Below, piece by piece: positions 52,567 to 60,926 of a stretch of 64,000 bases of DNA. The number at the start of each line of letters is the position of its first letter. The first letter of the stretch is position 1. A model generated the notes under the pieces. That model had not been told where the DNA came from. It ran no database searches and worked only from the letters and a program-made list of their open reading frames with translations. The position numbers were made by a program, and so were the translations under genes. This DNA is from Vibrio tritonius (GTDB lineage Bacteria; Pseudomonadota; Gammaproteobacteria; Enterobacterales; Vibrionaceae), in assembly GCF_001547935.1 (NCBI RefSeq), contig NZ_AP014635.1:1116001-1180000 (forward strand), read 5' to 3'.

Positions 52567-53689
52567 TCGTTCGATGAATACACTGCTGGTGGTTCGCTCT
52601 TTAAAATTGCGCCTGCGTCGAGTGTTTGTCGTATTGGCTGCGCTCACCATGGGGGCAGCAATAGTGACCGCTATGGCTGGTGTTTATTTCGATATCAACC
52701 AAAAAATGAGCCATGAGTTACGTAACTATGGCGCGAACTTCTATGTTGGTCCGGGCGCGAAAGAAAGCACTTTATCGACAGCGGATTATCGCACCATGGT
52801 GAACATGGCACCTCACGGTAAATTGGTCGCATCAAGTCCTTATCTGTATGGCATGGTGCAATCCGATCTAGAAAAAGTGGTCGCGATGGGCGTCGATTTC
52901 GCTCAACTGAAAAAGCTGGTGCCTTATTGGCAAGTTCAAGGTGAGTGGATTGGTGTTTCGTTTGATAAACGCAACGCCATGATCGGAGCAAGCCTTGCGA
53001 AGAAGCTTGAGCTGAAAGTTGGCTCGGATATCAGCATCATCAAGGGGCAAGAACGTCATACCTTTACTATTAAAGGGATTATTGATTCTGGTGCTGAAGA
53101 AGATAACTATCTCATTGTTAATTTGAGTATTTTACAAGAGTGGTTAGGGCAGGGCGACCAAGCAAATTATGCCATGTTCAGTATCGATAATGATAAAGAT
53201 CAGGTTGATCAATTTGCCAAGCAACTGCAAGCAAAATTCCCTGAGCTAACCATTCGCCCGATCCTTAAAGTCTCCTCATCTGAGGGGAAAGTGCTCGATA
53301 AAATCAAGCTTTTGATGGGCGTGGTGGCTTTTGTCATTTTGGTTCTGTCCACTTTGTGTGTGAACACTACCTTAACGGCGATGATTGGCGAACGCCGCCA
53401 TGAGTTTGCGCTGCAAAAAGCCTTAGGTGCTTCCCACAAAGCCATCACCAGACAAATCTTGGCAGAAACCCTAGTGATGACGGTGGCCTCAATCGTATTG
53501 GGATTGGGCATTGGTTATGTATTGGCGCAAATTTTAGGGCAAACCGTGTTTAGCTCTGCGATCGATTTACGTGCCCCTGTATTTGCCATTACGGCGGTTT
53601 TATCTATCGGTGCAGCGTTAGTGGCTGCAACGATTCCAACTTTGCGCGCGATGAATGTTGATCCCGCTAAAGTGTTGAAAGGAGAATAA
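52553..53689 (+). CDS. MacB/FtsX-family ABC transporter permease (second)
   Basis: About 378 residues, same topology as the previous permease, with N-terminal VFVVLAALTMGAAIVTAMAG and the C-terminal coupling segment GERRHEFALQKALGASHKAITRQ. The two share MSxExxxYGAN just after the first helix, so they probably form a heterodimer. ATG 52553 with GAGG upstream is chosen; it overlaps the previous gene by 14 bp. The longer frame from 52496 would overlap by 71 bp. Confidence 0.93.
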   Translation: MAVNNRSMNTLLVVRSLKLRLRRVFVVLAALTMGAAIVTAMAGVYFDINQKMSHELRNYGANFYVGPGAKESTLSTADYRTMVNMAPHGKLVASSPYLYGMVQSDLEKVVAMGVDFAQLKKLVPYWQVQGEWIGVSFDKRNAMIGASLAKKLELKVGSDISIIKGQERHTFTIKGIIDSGAEEDNYLIVNLSILQEWLGQGDQANYAMFSIDNDKDQVDQFAKQLQAKFPELTIRPILKVSSSEGKVLDKIKLLMGVVAFVILVLSTLCVNTTLTAMIGERRHEFALQKALGASHKAITRQILAETLVMTVASIVLGLGIGYVLAQILGQTVFSSAIDLRAPVFAITAVLSIGAALVAATIPTLRAMNVDPAKVLKGE

Positions 53690-53690
53690 G

Positions 53691-54401
53691 ATGACTGCAT
53701 TAGCTATGAAGAACGAATTAGCTATTGAAAGTGAATTTGCCATTGAAACGAAAGGTCTATGCAAACGCTTTGACCAAGTCAGCGCCCTCGACAACATCAA
53801 TATTTCCATTCGCAAAGGGGAATTTGTGGCAATCATGGGGGCGTCCGGCTCTGGCAAAACCACGTTAATGAACATCCTTAGCTGTTTGGACACGGCAACA
53901 GAAGGGCAAGTGATTCTGGACGGCCAAGATGCGGCGGGTCTTGATGAAGACGCTCGTCGAGCTTTTCGTGCCGAAAAGATAGGCCTACTGTTTCAACAGT
54001 TCCACTTGATTCCATACCTTACTGCGCTGGAAAACGTGATGTTGGCGCAGCACTATCACAGCGTGACGGATAAAGAAGCGGCGGTAAAAGTATTGGAAGA
54101 AGTTGGGTTAGGTCATCGGATTGATCACTTGCCAAGTCAGCTCTCTGGTGGTGAGCAGCAGCGCGTTTGTATTGCGCGTGCCTTGGTCAACGAATGCCCG
54201 ATTCTGTTTGCCGATGAACCGACCGGTAACCTTGATGAAGCGAATGAGCAGATTGTACTGGATATTTTTAAGCGGCTACATGAGCAAAATCGTACCATCA
54301 TCATGGTGACCCATAACCCTGATTTGGGGCGCTACACCGATCGTATTATCCGTTTGCAGCATGGCAAATACATCGGTGAGGAGCGGATGAATGACGCTTA
54401 A
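53691..54401 (+). CDS. ABC transporter ATP-binding protein (LolD/MacB-like)
   Basis: A 236-residue ATPase. Walker A is GASGSGKTT (residues 50-58), Q-loop [20 protein letters not shown], signature [15 protein letters not shown], Walker [13 protein letters not shown] and H-loop MVTHNPDLG. The FQQ(F)HLIPxLTALENV segment is the pattern of the LolD/MacB/FtsE branch, consistent with the FtsX-type permeases encoded upstream. AAAGGAG precedes ATG 53691. Confidence 0.95.
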   Translation: MTALAMKNELAIESEFAIETKGLCKRFDQVSALDNINISIRKGEFVAIMGASGSGKTTLMNILSCLDTATEGQVILDGQDAAGLDEDARRAFRAEKIGLLFQQFHLIPYLTALENVMLAQHYHSVTDKEAAVKVLEEVGLGHRIDHLPSQLSGGEQQRVCIARALVNECPILFADEPTGNLDEANEQIVLDIFKRLHEQNRTIIMVTHNPDLGRYTDRIIRLQHGKYIGEERMNDA

Positions 54402-54882
54402 GCGGCTGGGGTGGGCAAGCTTACTGGTCGCGATGTTAGCGATCAGTGGCTGCAAAGAACAAACGTTAGCGATTGGTCAACCTGCGCCAGATTTAGCCGT
54501 GCTGGATAACCAAAAAAACAAGATGACCTTGGACGAAGCTCAAGGTCAGCCGGTGGTGGTTGAGTTTTGGTCATCGACCTGTGGTGCTTGCTTGGTGATG
54601 ATGAAGGCGTGGCAAGATTACGTGACAGCGCATCCAGGTAAGATTCGCTTTATTGGCGTAGGAATTCCCCCTTTTCCTGAAGACTTACCCGCATTTGCCG
54701 ACAAGCTAGGCGTCTCTTTACCGTTAGGTTTAGATCAATTGGGGATTACTCAAGAGCGTTATCAAGTGGTAGCAACGCCCACCACCTTTTTTATTGATCG
54801 CCATGGTGTGTTACAAGCACAGCATCTCGGTTATTCGCCGGGAATGGATTTCGATCGTTATGTTAATGCGATTTTAAAGTAG
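54391..54882 (+). CDS. TlpA-like thioredoxin lipoprotein
   Basis: A 163-residue protein with a lipobox (LLVAMLAISGC, lipid-modified Cys near 21). The thioredoxin fold has EFWSSTCGACLVMMKAW (CGAC active site) and cis-Pro segment VVATPTTFFID. It overlaps the ATPase gene by 11 bp. Matches the thioredoxin genes (Cj1664/1665) in the Campylobacter P19 cluster, which probably keep cysteines of the system reduced. Confidence 0.92.
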   Translation: MTLKRLGWASLLVAMLAISGCKEQTLAIGQPAPDLAVLDNQKNKMTLDEAQGQPVVVEFWSSTCGACLVMMKAWQDYVTAHPGKIRFIGVGIPPFPEDLPAFADKLGVSLPLGLDQLGITQERYQVVATPTTFFIDRHGVLQAQHLGYSPGMDFDRYVNAILK

Positions 54883-54892
54883 GGGATAAAGA

Positions 54893-55336
54893 GTGCGAAG
54901 TGTGTTGTATCGCTTAGTGATTATGCTAATGATGATGGTGGCGCCGAATGTGGTGTTGGCACAAAGTATCCATGTAGAAGTTGGGCAAGCTGAGATTTTC
55001 ATGCCGCAAAATGGTGCTTCTGCCACAGGCTCGAAAATGACCATTTATAACCGGACAGACAAACCTTTGATCATAACTAAGGTGGTGGGCAAATTGTTCA
55101 AGCACACCATGCTCCATGAAACGGTATTTGAAGGTGGTCAGCGTGTTATGCGTCCTATCGCTGAGTTGACCGTTAAGCCTCATCAGCAACTCGTATTAAC
55201 GCCGAACACGGCGCATATCATGTTGATGGGCTTGCTCCGACCATTAAAACGAGGTGAGTTGGTGCCACTGACGTTGGTAACCAACCAAGGTCCAGTGAAC
55301 GCTATTGCGCGCGTTGTCCCAATGCATCTTCACTAA
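54893..55336 (+). CDS. PCu(A)C-like periplasmic copper chaperone
   Basis: A 147-residue protein with a signal peptide ending in NVVLAQ; GTG start at 54893. PCuAC features: AEIFMPQNGASATGSKMTIYNRTDKP, HTMLHETVFEGGQRVMRPIAEL (H-x10-13-M pattern) and HQQLVLTPNTAHIMLMGLLRPL (H-x-M). These residues bind Cu(I). Copper loading of P19 or of a cupro-oxidase may explain its presence in the iron cluster. No such gene is part of the Campylobacter cluster as I know it. Confidence 0.85.
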   Translation: MRSVLYRLVIMLMMMVAPNVVLAQSIHVEVGQAEIFMPQNGASATGSKMTIYNRTDKPLIITKVVGKLFKHTMLHETVFEGGQRVMRPIAELTVKPHQQLVLTPNTAHIMLMGLLRPLKRGELVPLTLVTNQGPVNAIARVVPMHLH

Positions 55337-55371
55337 TTTGAAAAACCTTAGACGATTGTTTGAGAAGGGTT

Positions 55372-56175
55372 ATGAAAAAAACGTATCTACTTGTGGCTCT
55401 GCTTTTGCCAAGTTCATTATTACTCAGTGGTTGTTTTGATAAAGAGATCCATTCGAGTCCCGCTGCACCCGATGCGAGTACAGCAATAAAACGTGTTGAT
55501 GGAGATAACGCCGAAAACCACGTAGTGCTGAAAGATAAGAACCGCACCTTGCTTGAGGTCGCTGGATTAGATCAAATTCATGATAGCGCGAGCAAAATTA
55601 TTGCATCGAATCTTGAGCCTATGCTGGTAGATTTTACGCAAGGTTCGGTGACTAATTCAGTCAGTGCGATCAGTCAATATCAGCAAGCATTGCAACAACA
55701 CAAAGCAGAAACCACGCCGCTGAATGAAGCAAATAATTTGGCTGGGCTAACCAGTAAACCGAATCAAACACTGATTTATCGCGTACGCAACAGTGATGTC
55801 GTGGTTTTACCTATTGAAGGTAAAGGTTACCTTTCGTATCTAAAAGGGTATCTTGCGCTGCATTTGGTGACTGGGCAGCTTGAGAAAGTACGCTTTTATC
55901 AGCAAGGTGAAACTCCGGCGCTCGGCGGTCATATCATGACCGATATGAACTGGTTAAAGCAGTTTGAGGGTAAAGCGGTTGTGGTTAATGGGCAGCCTAG
56001 CTTGCAAATTATACAACCCAATAAAGCACAGCCAAATGTGCTAGATCAGCACACAATTGATGGCATTTCGGGTGCGACCAACACTAGTCAACGTGTGGAA
56101 CATATTATTAATTACTGGTTAGGTGATCATGGCTATGGTCCGATACTAAAAGAGCTCACGGCTGTGAAATCTTAA
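55372..56175 (+). CDS. NqrC-like FMN-binding lipoprotein
   Basis: About 267 residues. Lipobox SSLLLSGC near residue 20. The C-terminal half is an FMN-binding domain of the NqrC/RnfG type: IEGKGYLSYLKGYLALHLVTG, QQGETPALGGHIM and ISGATNTSQRVEHIIN, where the last Thr of SGATxTS normally carries covalent FMN via a phosphodiester. NqrC itself is a membrane-helix subunit in an nqrABCDEF operon; here it stands alone as a lipoprotein at the end of the iron operon. An ApbE-like flavin transferase elsewhere would be needed. ATG 55372 follows AAGGGTT. Confidence 0.85.
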   Translation: MKKTYLLVALLLPSSLLLSGCFDKEIHSSPAAPDASTAIKRVDGDNAENHVVLKDKNRTLLEVAGLDQIHDSASKIIASNLEPMLVDFTQGSVTNSVSAISQYQQALQQHKAETTPLNEANNLAGLTSKPNQTLIYRVRNSDVVVLPIEGKGYLSYLKGYLALHLVTGQLEKVRFYQQGETPALGGHIMTDMNWLKQFEGKAVVVNGQPSLQIIQPNKAQPNVLDQHTIDGISGATNTSQRVEHIINYWLGDHGYGPILKELTAVKS

Positions 56176-56193
56176 GTCGAATTAGCAAAAGAT

Positions 56194-56219
56194 AAAAAGG
56201 CAGCTTAGCTGCCTTTTTT
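56194..56219 (+). terminator. Terminator of the iron cluster
   Basis: AAAAAGGCAGC-TTA-GCTGCCTTTTT, an 11-bp stem with a T6 run, 18 bp after the last gene of the operon. Confidence 0.93.
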
Positions 56220-56264
56220 GATGCGGTATTGTGTTTATATCGCAAGTGAATGATTTAGCACTGC

Positions 56265-56504
56265 TTAGCGGTTTTGAAACTCTGGCAATAGTGGTGGAAT
56301 ACTTGGTACGACTGGCGCGTTATCAATATCTTCCTGAGTGATTTTGAACTCTTCAGGATAGTGTTCACGACTGGTGCGACGCAAAGGTTCAGTTGAACGC
56401 CAAGTATAAAGACAGTGTTGGCATTGATACACTTCCCAAACATTCGCAACCGGTGAAGTGGCAAGTACTTCAATGTGGTCTTCTGCGCAACGTGGACAAA
56501 TCAT
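56265..56504 (-). CDS. Non-oxidative hydroxyarylic acid decarboxylase subunit D
   Basis: A 79-residue protein. CPRCAEDHIEVL and YQCQHCLYTWRSTEPLRRT form a zinc-ribbon-like pair of CxxC sites, and REHYPEEFKIT is typical of BsdD/VdcD/EcdD. Homologues accompany the UbiD-type subunit C. Its role is not fully understood; it may assist maturation of the complex. ATG overlaps the UbiD gene stop by one base. Confidence 0.92.
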   Translation of the reverse strand: MICPRCAEDHIEVLATSPVANVWEVYQCQHCLYTWRSTEPLRRTSREHYPEEFKITQEDIDNAPVVPSIPPLLPEFQNR

Positions 56505-57943
56505 TATTTATTCTCCTGTTTTTGTTTGGCGATCATCTCAGTCAGTTTGCTGACCCAAGCTTTGGTTTCTGGCAAATCTTTCACCGGCTGGCTGTAATGG
56601 CCGCGGTTATCTGGAGCAACCGGTGTGGTTGCATCAATGATCAATTTATCCGTGATGCCTGCTGGTGATGAGCCGGGATCCAGTTCAAGAACCGACATAT
56701 TAGGCAGCTGAACTAAGTCACCGGCTGGGTTCACTTTGGATGACATTGCCCACATCACCTGTTGCAAATCGAATGGGTCGACATCTTCATCCACCATGAT
56801 AACCATTTTCACATAACCTAAGCCGTGTGGTGTGGTCATCGCGCGCATGCCGACTGCACGCGCAAAGCCGCCAAAGCGTTTTTTAGTTGAGATAATAGCT
56901 AGCAGGCCGTGGGTGTACATAGCGTTAACCGCTTGTACTTCTGGGAATTCTGCTTTGAGCTGTTGGTATAGAGGCACACAAGTGACCGGACCAATCAAGT
57001 AGTCAATTTCCGTCCAAGGCATACCTAAATAAAGCGATTCAAAAATCGGGTTAGTGCGGTAAGAGATTTTATCGATGCGCACTACGGTCATGTTACGACC
57101 ACCAGAGTAGTGCCCAGTAAACTCACCAAATGGACCTTCGATTTCACGCACGCGACCTTCGATAACCCCTTCAAGAATCACTTCCGATCCCCATGGCACG
57201 TCAAAACCGGTGAGTGGTGCTTTTGCGATAGGATAGGCTTTTTGGCGCAGCGCGCCTGCCATCTCATATTCAGATTGGTCGTATTTTAAAGGCGTCGCTC
57301 CCATTAGGGTAATCATGGGTTCGTTACCCAGTGAGATCGCAATTGGTAAATCTTCACCACGCTCTTCCGCTTTGTTGAGGTGAATGGCGATGTCGTGCAT
57401 CGGTATCGGTTGCAGCGCCAATTTGCGTTTGCCTTTCACTTCCATTCGGTAAATACCGACGTTTTGTTTACCAAAGTTATCTGGATCGGATGGATCGCGC
57501 GAAATCGTACACGCTTTATCTAGATAGAAGCCGCCATCGCCGTCGTTGAGGCGAAATAGAGGCAATACGTCAAACAGGTTAACATCGTCACCTTCTTGGG
57601 TGTTTTCCGCCCAAGGTGGGTTATCGCGATGCTCAGGGGCGATAGGAAACTTGTCCCAGCGACGAATCAGTTCAGCAATTTGCTCTTTCACGGGGGTATT
57701 GGGTGCCAAGCCTAGAGAAATCGCATGGTTTTGCCACGAGCCAATGGTGTTCATCGCCACTTGAGCGTTGTTGAACCCTTCAATGTTGTTGAACATTAAT
57801 GCGGGAGCGCCATCGCCAATGCGCCCAGTCGCGTTGGCTGCTGCGGCGATATCAGGTTCTGCTTTCACTTGCTCAGTGATAGGTAACAGCTGACCGTGCT
57901 CATTCAGAGCGTGCAGAAAACTGCGTAAATCATCATATGCCAT
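56504..57943 (-). CDS. UbiD-family non-oxidative hydroxyarylic acid decarboxylase subunit C
   Basis: A 479-residue prenyl-FMN-dependent decarboxylase of phenolic acids (vanillate, 4-hydroxybenzoate or gallate-type). YDDLRSFLHALNEHGQLL starts the family. The catalytic region includes VGIYRMEVKGKRKLALQPIP (Arg), GAMPLK-like GATPLKYDQSEYEMAGAL and EIEGPFGEFTGHYSGG (the Glu pair). Length and the neighbouring UbiX and D-subunit genes place it in the BsdBCD/VdcBCD/EcdBCD group. The precise acid cannot be told from sequence by eye. Confidence 0.95.
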   Translation of the reverse strand: MAYDDLRSFLHALNEHGQLLPITEQVKAEPDIAAAANATGRIGDGAPALMFNNIEGFNNAQVAMNTIGSWQNHAISLGLAPNTPVKEQIAELIRRWDKFPIAPEHRDNPPWAENTQEGDDVNLFDVLPLFRLNDGDGGFYLDKACTISRDPSDPDNFGKQNVGIYRMEVKGKRKLALQPIPMHDIAIHLNKAEERGEDLPIAISLGNEPMITLMGATPLKYDQSEYEMAGALRQKAYPIAKAPLTGFDVPWGSEVILEGVIEGRVREIEGPFGEFTGHYSGGRNMTVVRIDKISYRTNPIFESLYLGMPWTEIDYLIGPVTCVPLYQQLKAEFPEVQAVNAMYTHGLLAIISTKKRFGGFARAVGMRAMTTPHGLGYVKMVIMVDEDVDPFDLQQVMWAMSSKVNPAGDLVQLPNMSVLELDPGSSPAGITDKLIIDATTPVAPDNRGHYSQPVKDLPETKAWVSKLTEMIAKQKQENK

Positions 57944-57962
57944 CGTTATTCTCCTTGGATGG

Positions 57963-58544
57963 TTAATCTAAATTATTGCCGTCGGATAGACCTTGCCAGC
58001 GTTTGGCTTTGGGAAAGTCCAAATGAAATTGGTCTAGCACGCGGGCAACAATATGGTTTTTGATGTCGTCAATGGTTTCAGGATGGTTGTACCAAGCGGG
58101 CATGGGAGGAATCATGGTGATGCCCTTTTGGGCTAATGCGAGCATGTTTTCAAGATGGATGGTGCTGAGAGGAGTTTCGCGAGGAACGAGGACTAATTTG
58201 CGATTTTCTTTGATAATGACATCGGCGGCTCTTCCTACTAATCCATCGGCGTATCCGGCCCTTATTCCCGCTAAGGTTTTCATACTGCAGGGGATGATGA
58301 TCATCCCATCGGTGCGAAATGAACCTGAAGAGATGGCTGCGGCTTGGTCAGCTGAGCTGTAAGTCACATCCGCGAGGGCGGCAACATCTTTCGCCGTGTA
58401 CGGAGTTTCTAGTTCAATCGTGGTTTTTGCCCAACGTGACATCACCAAATGGGTTTCGACATCCGGGATCGCCCGCAGCGCTTCAAGTAAAGCAACGCCC
58501 AATGGGGCACCGGTGGCGCCAGTCATTCCGACAATTAGTTTCAT
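57963..58544 (-). CDS. UbiX-like flavin prenyltransferase (subunit B)
   Basis: A 193-residue flavoprotein that joins dimethylallyl phosphate to FMN, making the prenyl-FMN cofactor of UbiD enzymes. VGMTGATGAPLGVALLEAL, THLVMSRWAKTTIE, SSGSFRTDGMIIIPCSMKTLAGI and RKLVLVPRETPLSTIHLENML are all UbiX/BsdB signatures. It is the first gene of the BCD operon and diverges from the MarR regulator. Confidence 0.95.
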   Translation of the reverse strand: MKLIVGMTGATGAPLGVALLEALRAIPDVETHLVMSRWAKTTIELETPYTAKDVAALADVTYSSADQAAAISSGSFRTDGMIIIPCSMKTLAGIRAGYADGLVGRAADVIIKENRKLVLVPRETPLSTIHLENMLALAQKGITMIPPMPAWYNHPETIDDIKNHIVARVLDQFHLDFPKAKRWQGLSDGNNLD

Positions 58545-58565
58545 ATTACCTCTCGCTAATTTAAA

Positions 58566-58579
58566 GTTCGTACACGAAC
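58566..58579. promoter_or_regulatory. Candidate MarR operator, proximal to the ubiX-like gene
   Basis: GTTCGT-AC-ACGAAC is a perfect 6-bp inverted repeat in the divergent promoter region. It shares TCGTRCACGA with the site at 58639-58648. Confidence 0.65.
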
Positions 58580-58638
58580 GTTATAGATAAATGTACGCCG
58601 ATTGAAACAAATGTTCAATGGTTCATAAAAGTTAAAGA

Positions 58639-58648
58639 TCGTGCACGA
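58639..58648. promoter_or_regulatory. Candidate MarR operator, second copy
   Basis: TCGTGCACGA is a perfect 10-bp palindrome, 71 bp from the first site in the same intergenic region. The pair of sites is what a dimeric MarR protein controlling divergent genes would use. Confidence 0.65.
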
Positions 58649-58750
58649 ATTATAATTTCAACTCATGTTTTCGTATTTGGTAACAAAATTTAATTACAAC
58701 TTATGGTAAAGTGTCGAAAGTTATCAATCACGTATGAGTAGTAAGCGGAT

Positions 58751-59179
58751 ATGTATTCCAAATTAGATCATGTTGCATTTCACTTGATGCGTAAGCTGAT
58801 GCAAGAGCACACAGCGACATGGCAGAGCGAAATGCCTAATTTGACTAAGCCTCAATACTCTGTACTGCGCGCTATCGCTTATCAACCGGGTATCGAGCAA
58901 GTGGAGTTAATGGGGGCTTCTGTTACCACTAAAGCGACGTTGGCGGAAATGCTTGGTCGTATGGAAAAGCGTGGATTGATCTATCGCGAGCAGGGGGAGG
59001 CGGATAAACGTCGTCGTTTTGTTTATCTAACAGAAGAGGGGCAAGCTTTATTAGATGCATCCATTTCGTTAGCCGATAAAGTGGACGATGTTTTCCTTGA
59101 GCGTATCGAGCCAGAGGAGCGCGAAATCTTTATTCGAATCCTTAAGGCAATGATTTACGGTCCTAAACAAGAAGATTAA
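58751..59179 (+). CDS. MarR-family transcriptional regulator of the aromatic decarboxylase
   Basis: A 142-residue winged-helix protein. LTKPQYSVLRAIAYQPGIEQVELMGASVTTKATLAEMLGRMEKRGLIYREQGEADKRRRFVYLTEEG covers the HTH and wing, with the DKRRRFVYLT wing signature. It diverges from the ubiX-like gene, and twin palindromes lie between them, so it very likely represses the operon until a phenolic acid is bound. Its stop overlaps that of the convergent LpdD-like gene. Confidence 0.93.
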   Translation: MYSKLDHVAFHLMRKLMQEHTATWQSEMPNLTKPQYSVLRAIAYQPGIEQVELMGASVTTKATLAEMLGRMEKRGLIYREQGEADKRRRFVYLTEEGQALLDASISLADKVDDVFLERIEPEEREIFIRILKAMIYGPKQED

Positions 59180-59565
59180 TGCTGTTTCAATTTAAGGATA
59201 AATTGGTCAAGTAGTTCTGTCACAAGGGATTGAATATTTTTGATTTGTTGCGCATCTGCATCATCCATGTGGATGCCGCAACTTACACTCACCACACAGT
59301 TGAGATGCGACGCGAGTGTTTGAGCCAAATGGTGCGCTAACATGTCTTCTTTATGGCCCAAAACACAGATCACCGACGTCGACGCACTGATCTTTTCTGG
59401 GTTTTGCAAACTTGGTCTGGGTTGAGCTACTGCTGTCGCACCAATGTGGGCTTTATCGCCGCCAGAGACGATGGTGACCAAGTCATTTCCCACCCAAATA
59501 CCTTGAAAACGTACGCTAAACCCCGTACTTTCCCCTGATAACTCAATCATGCCTTTTGGTAACAT
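59176..59565 (-). CDS. LpdD-like prenylated-flavin chaperone
   Basis: A 129-residue protein. GNDLVTIVSGGDKAHIGATAVAQPRPS, VLGHKEDMLAHHLAQTLAS and VSCGIHMDDADAQQIKNI match the LpdD-type proteins that accompany UbiD-family decarboxylases such as gallate decarboxylase, where they help load prenyl-FMN. The segments are distinctive, although I rely on memory of the family. It is convergent with the MarR gene and only 4 bp overlap. Its presence strengthens the case that the adjacent UbiD enzyme handles gallate or protocatechuate-like acids. Confidence 0.72.
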   Translation of the reverse strand: MLPKGMIELSGESTGFSVRFQGIWVGNDLVTIVSGGDKAHIGATAVAQPRPSLQNPEKISASTSVICVLGHKEDMLAHHLAQTLASHLNCVVSVSCGIHMDDADAQQIKNIQSLVTELLDQFILKLKQH

Positions 59566-59664
59566 GACATGTTCTCCTTAGTCGTATGCGAACAAATATA
59601 TGCTATCACGTAACGAATTGAGCCGACTATCGATTTTTTGAGTGTCGGTGAACAGCAAACTAAC

Positions 59665-60696
59665 CTAACCTTGGTGTGCATTGCGGTAGGCGAGTGGCGT
59701 ACGATTTAGCGCCGTTTTAAAAAAGCGAGAAAAAACAGCTTGAGAGGAAAAACCAAGTTGATCGCTTATGTCTAATAGCGACAAATGCGTTTGGGTAAGC
59801 AGTTCACAAGCTTTGTTCACCCGCACCTTTTTCACCAATTCTGTAAAGCAAGTATGTTCTTCTTTTAAGCGTAAATTCAGAGTCCAACGACTTACCTTTA
59901 AATCAAAACAGACCTGATGCAGCAAATGGGTATCTTGGGTAGTAGTTTGTCGACTAAATTGTTTTTCTATTTGCTCTAACACGTTTTGTCGCCAAGATGT
60001 TTGTTCATCTAACGACGTATTAAGCTGTGCTACCCGCTCAAGTTGAAGTTCATATAGAGTGGCGTTCCAATACGGGTGTTTTGTCGCTAATGTGTTGCGT
60101 TCAATCACCATTTTGGTTGGACCTGCATGATAAACACATTGATCATCAAACGCTGTGGCGAGCTTGTTTTGATAGGTCGAACTGCTTAAAGGTAGAAAAA
60201 TGGTGACTTGAGGTGTGGGTGTGTAGTTGCGTAATAGCTCATAAAGCATGATAAAGTAACCAATCGCCGCCAGCGTATTGCTCTCATCGCCGCGGTTGTT
60301 TGGCATCATGGCCAAATGCCATTCTTGAGGATAACAGCCAAGCTCAACTTGATTGGCGTTTTCAATCAGACTACGGTGGGCAAAAAAGTGGTGCAAGCAG
60401 TGCTCTACATCTGGACTATTTAAACACAGCCCGAGTAAATCGGGTGATTGGCTATAAATAAACTGAAGATATTCAGACCGCTGCTGCTTTACGACAAGGT
60501 AATCATAATACTGCGGAGTATAGCGCGATAAGGATGTGAGTAGTTTGGCGTATTGCTCTTGTGTGAGGCGACCATCGGGGCGGTCTAGTTCGCAGCGCAC
60601 GATACCGGAATGGTGCAAAATAGGTTCTATCGCGATGCCTTTTTCATCGAAAAAACACAAAATGTCTCTCGCAATCCAATTGTTGCAACTTCCCAC
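59665..60696 (-). CDS. AraC-family transcriptional regulator
   Basis: About 343 residues. The C-terminal HTH_18 has VCFDLKVSRWTLNLRLKEE and ISDQLGFSSQAVFSRFFKTALNRTPLAYR, a complete double helix-turn-helix. The N-terminal ligand domain (WIARDILCFFDEKGIAIEPILHHSGI onward) is of the OruR/GadX-like arabinose-binding-type. The frame opens at GTG 60810 but the first 38 residues do not match the family; GTG 60696, preceded by a G-rich stretch, gives the expected N-terminus. It lies 117-230 bp after the DUF1971 gene on the same strand. Its targets are unknown. Confidence 0.85.
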   Translation of the reverse strand: MGSCNNWIARDILCFFDEKGIAIEPILHHSGIVRCELDRPDGRLTQEQYAKLLTSLSRYTPQYYDYLVVKQQRSEYLQFIYSQSPDLLGLCLNSPDVEHCLHHFFAHRSLIENANQVELGCYPQEWHLAMMPNNRGDESNTLAAIGYFIMLYELLRNYTPTPQVTIFLPLSSSTYQNKLATAFDDQCVYHAGPTKMVIERNTLATKHPYWNATLYELQLERVAQLNTSLDEQTSWRQNVLEQIEKQFSRQTTTQDTHLLHQVCFDLKVSRWTLNLRLKEEHTCFTELVKKVRVNKACELLTQTHLSLLDISDQLGFSSQAVFSRFFKTALNRTPLAYRNAHQG

Positions 60697-60871
60697 GATT
60701 CCCCCCCATTTCGCTGTAATCCATGCCCATAATCTACGATTGTTTGCCAGAAGGAACAATTGGATAACCGTGAAAGCTTGACTGAATCCACAAAATGCAA
60801 CCGGTTTCACCTGGCTGATGTTATCGTGGTTATGTGATGAAAAAAGTGGGGACGTAAATCACCAAGATACA

Positions 60872-60904
60872 AAAGAACGAAAATCGACTCGATCTTCGTT
60901 CTTT
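60872..60904 (-). terminator. Terminator of the norVW operon
   Basis: AAAGAACGAA (60872-60881) pairs perfectly with TTCGTTCTTT (60895-60904). On the minus strand the stem ends in TTTT. It lies 23 bp past the stop of the DUF1971 gene. Confidence 0.8.
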
Positions 60905-60926
60905 ATAAACTTATTTACCTATCACG

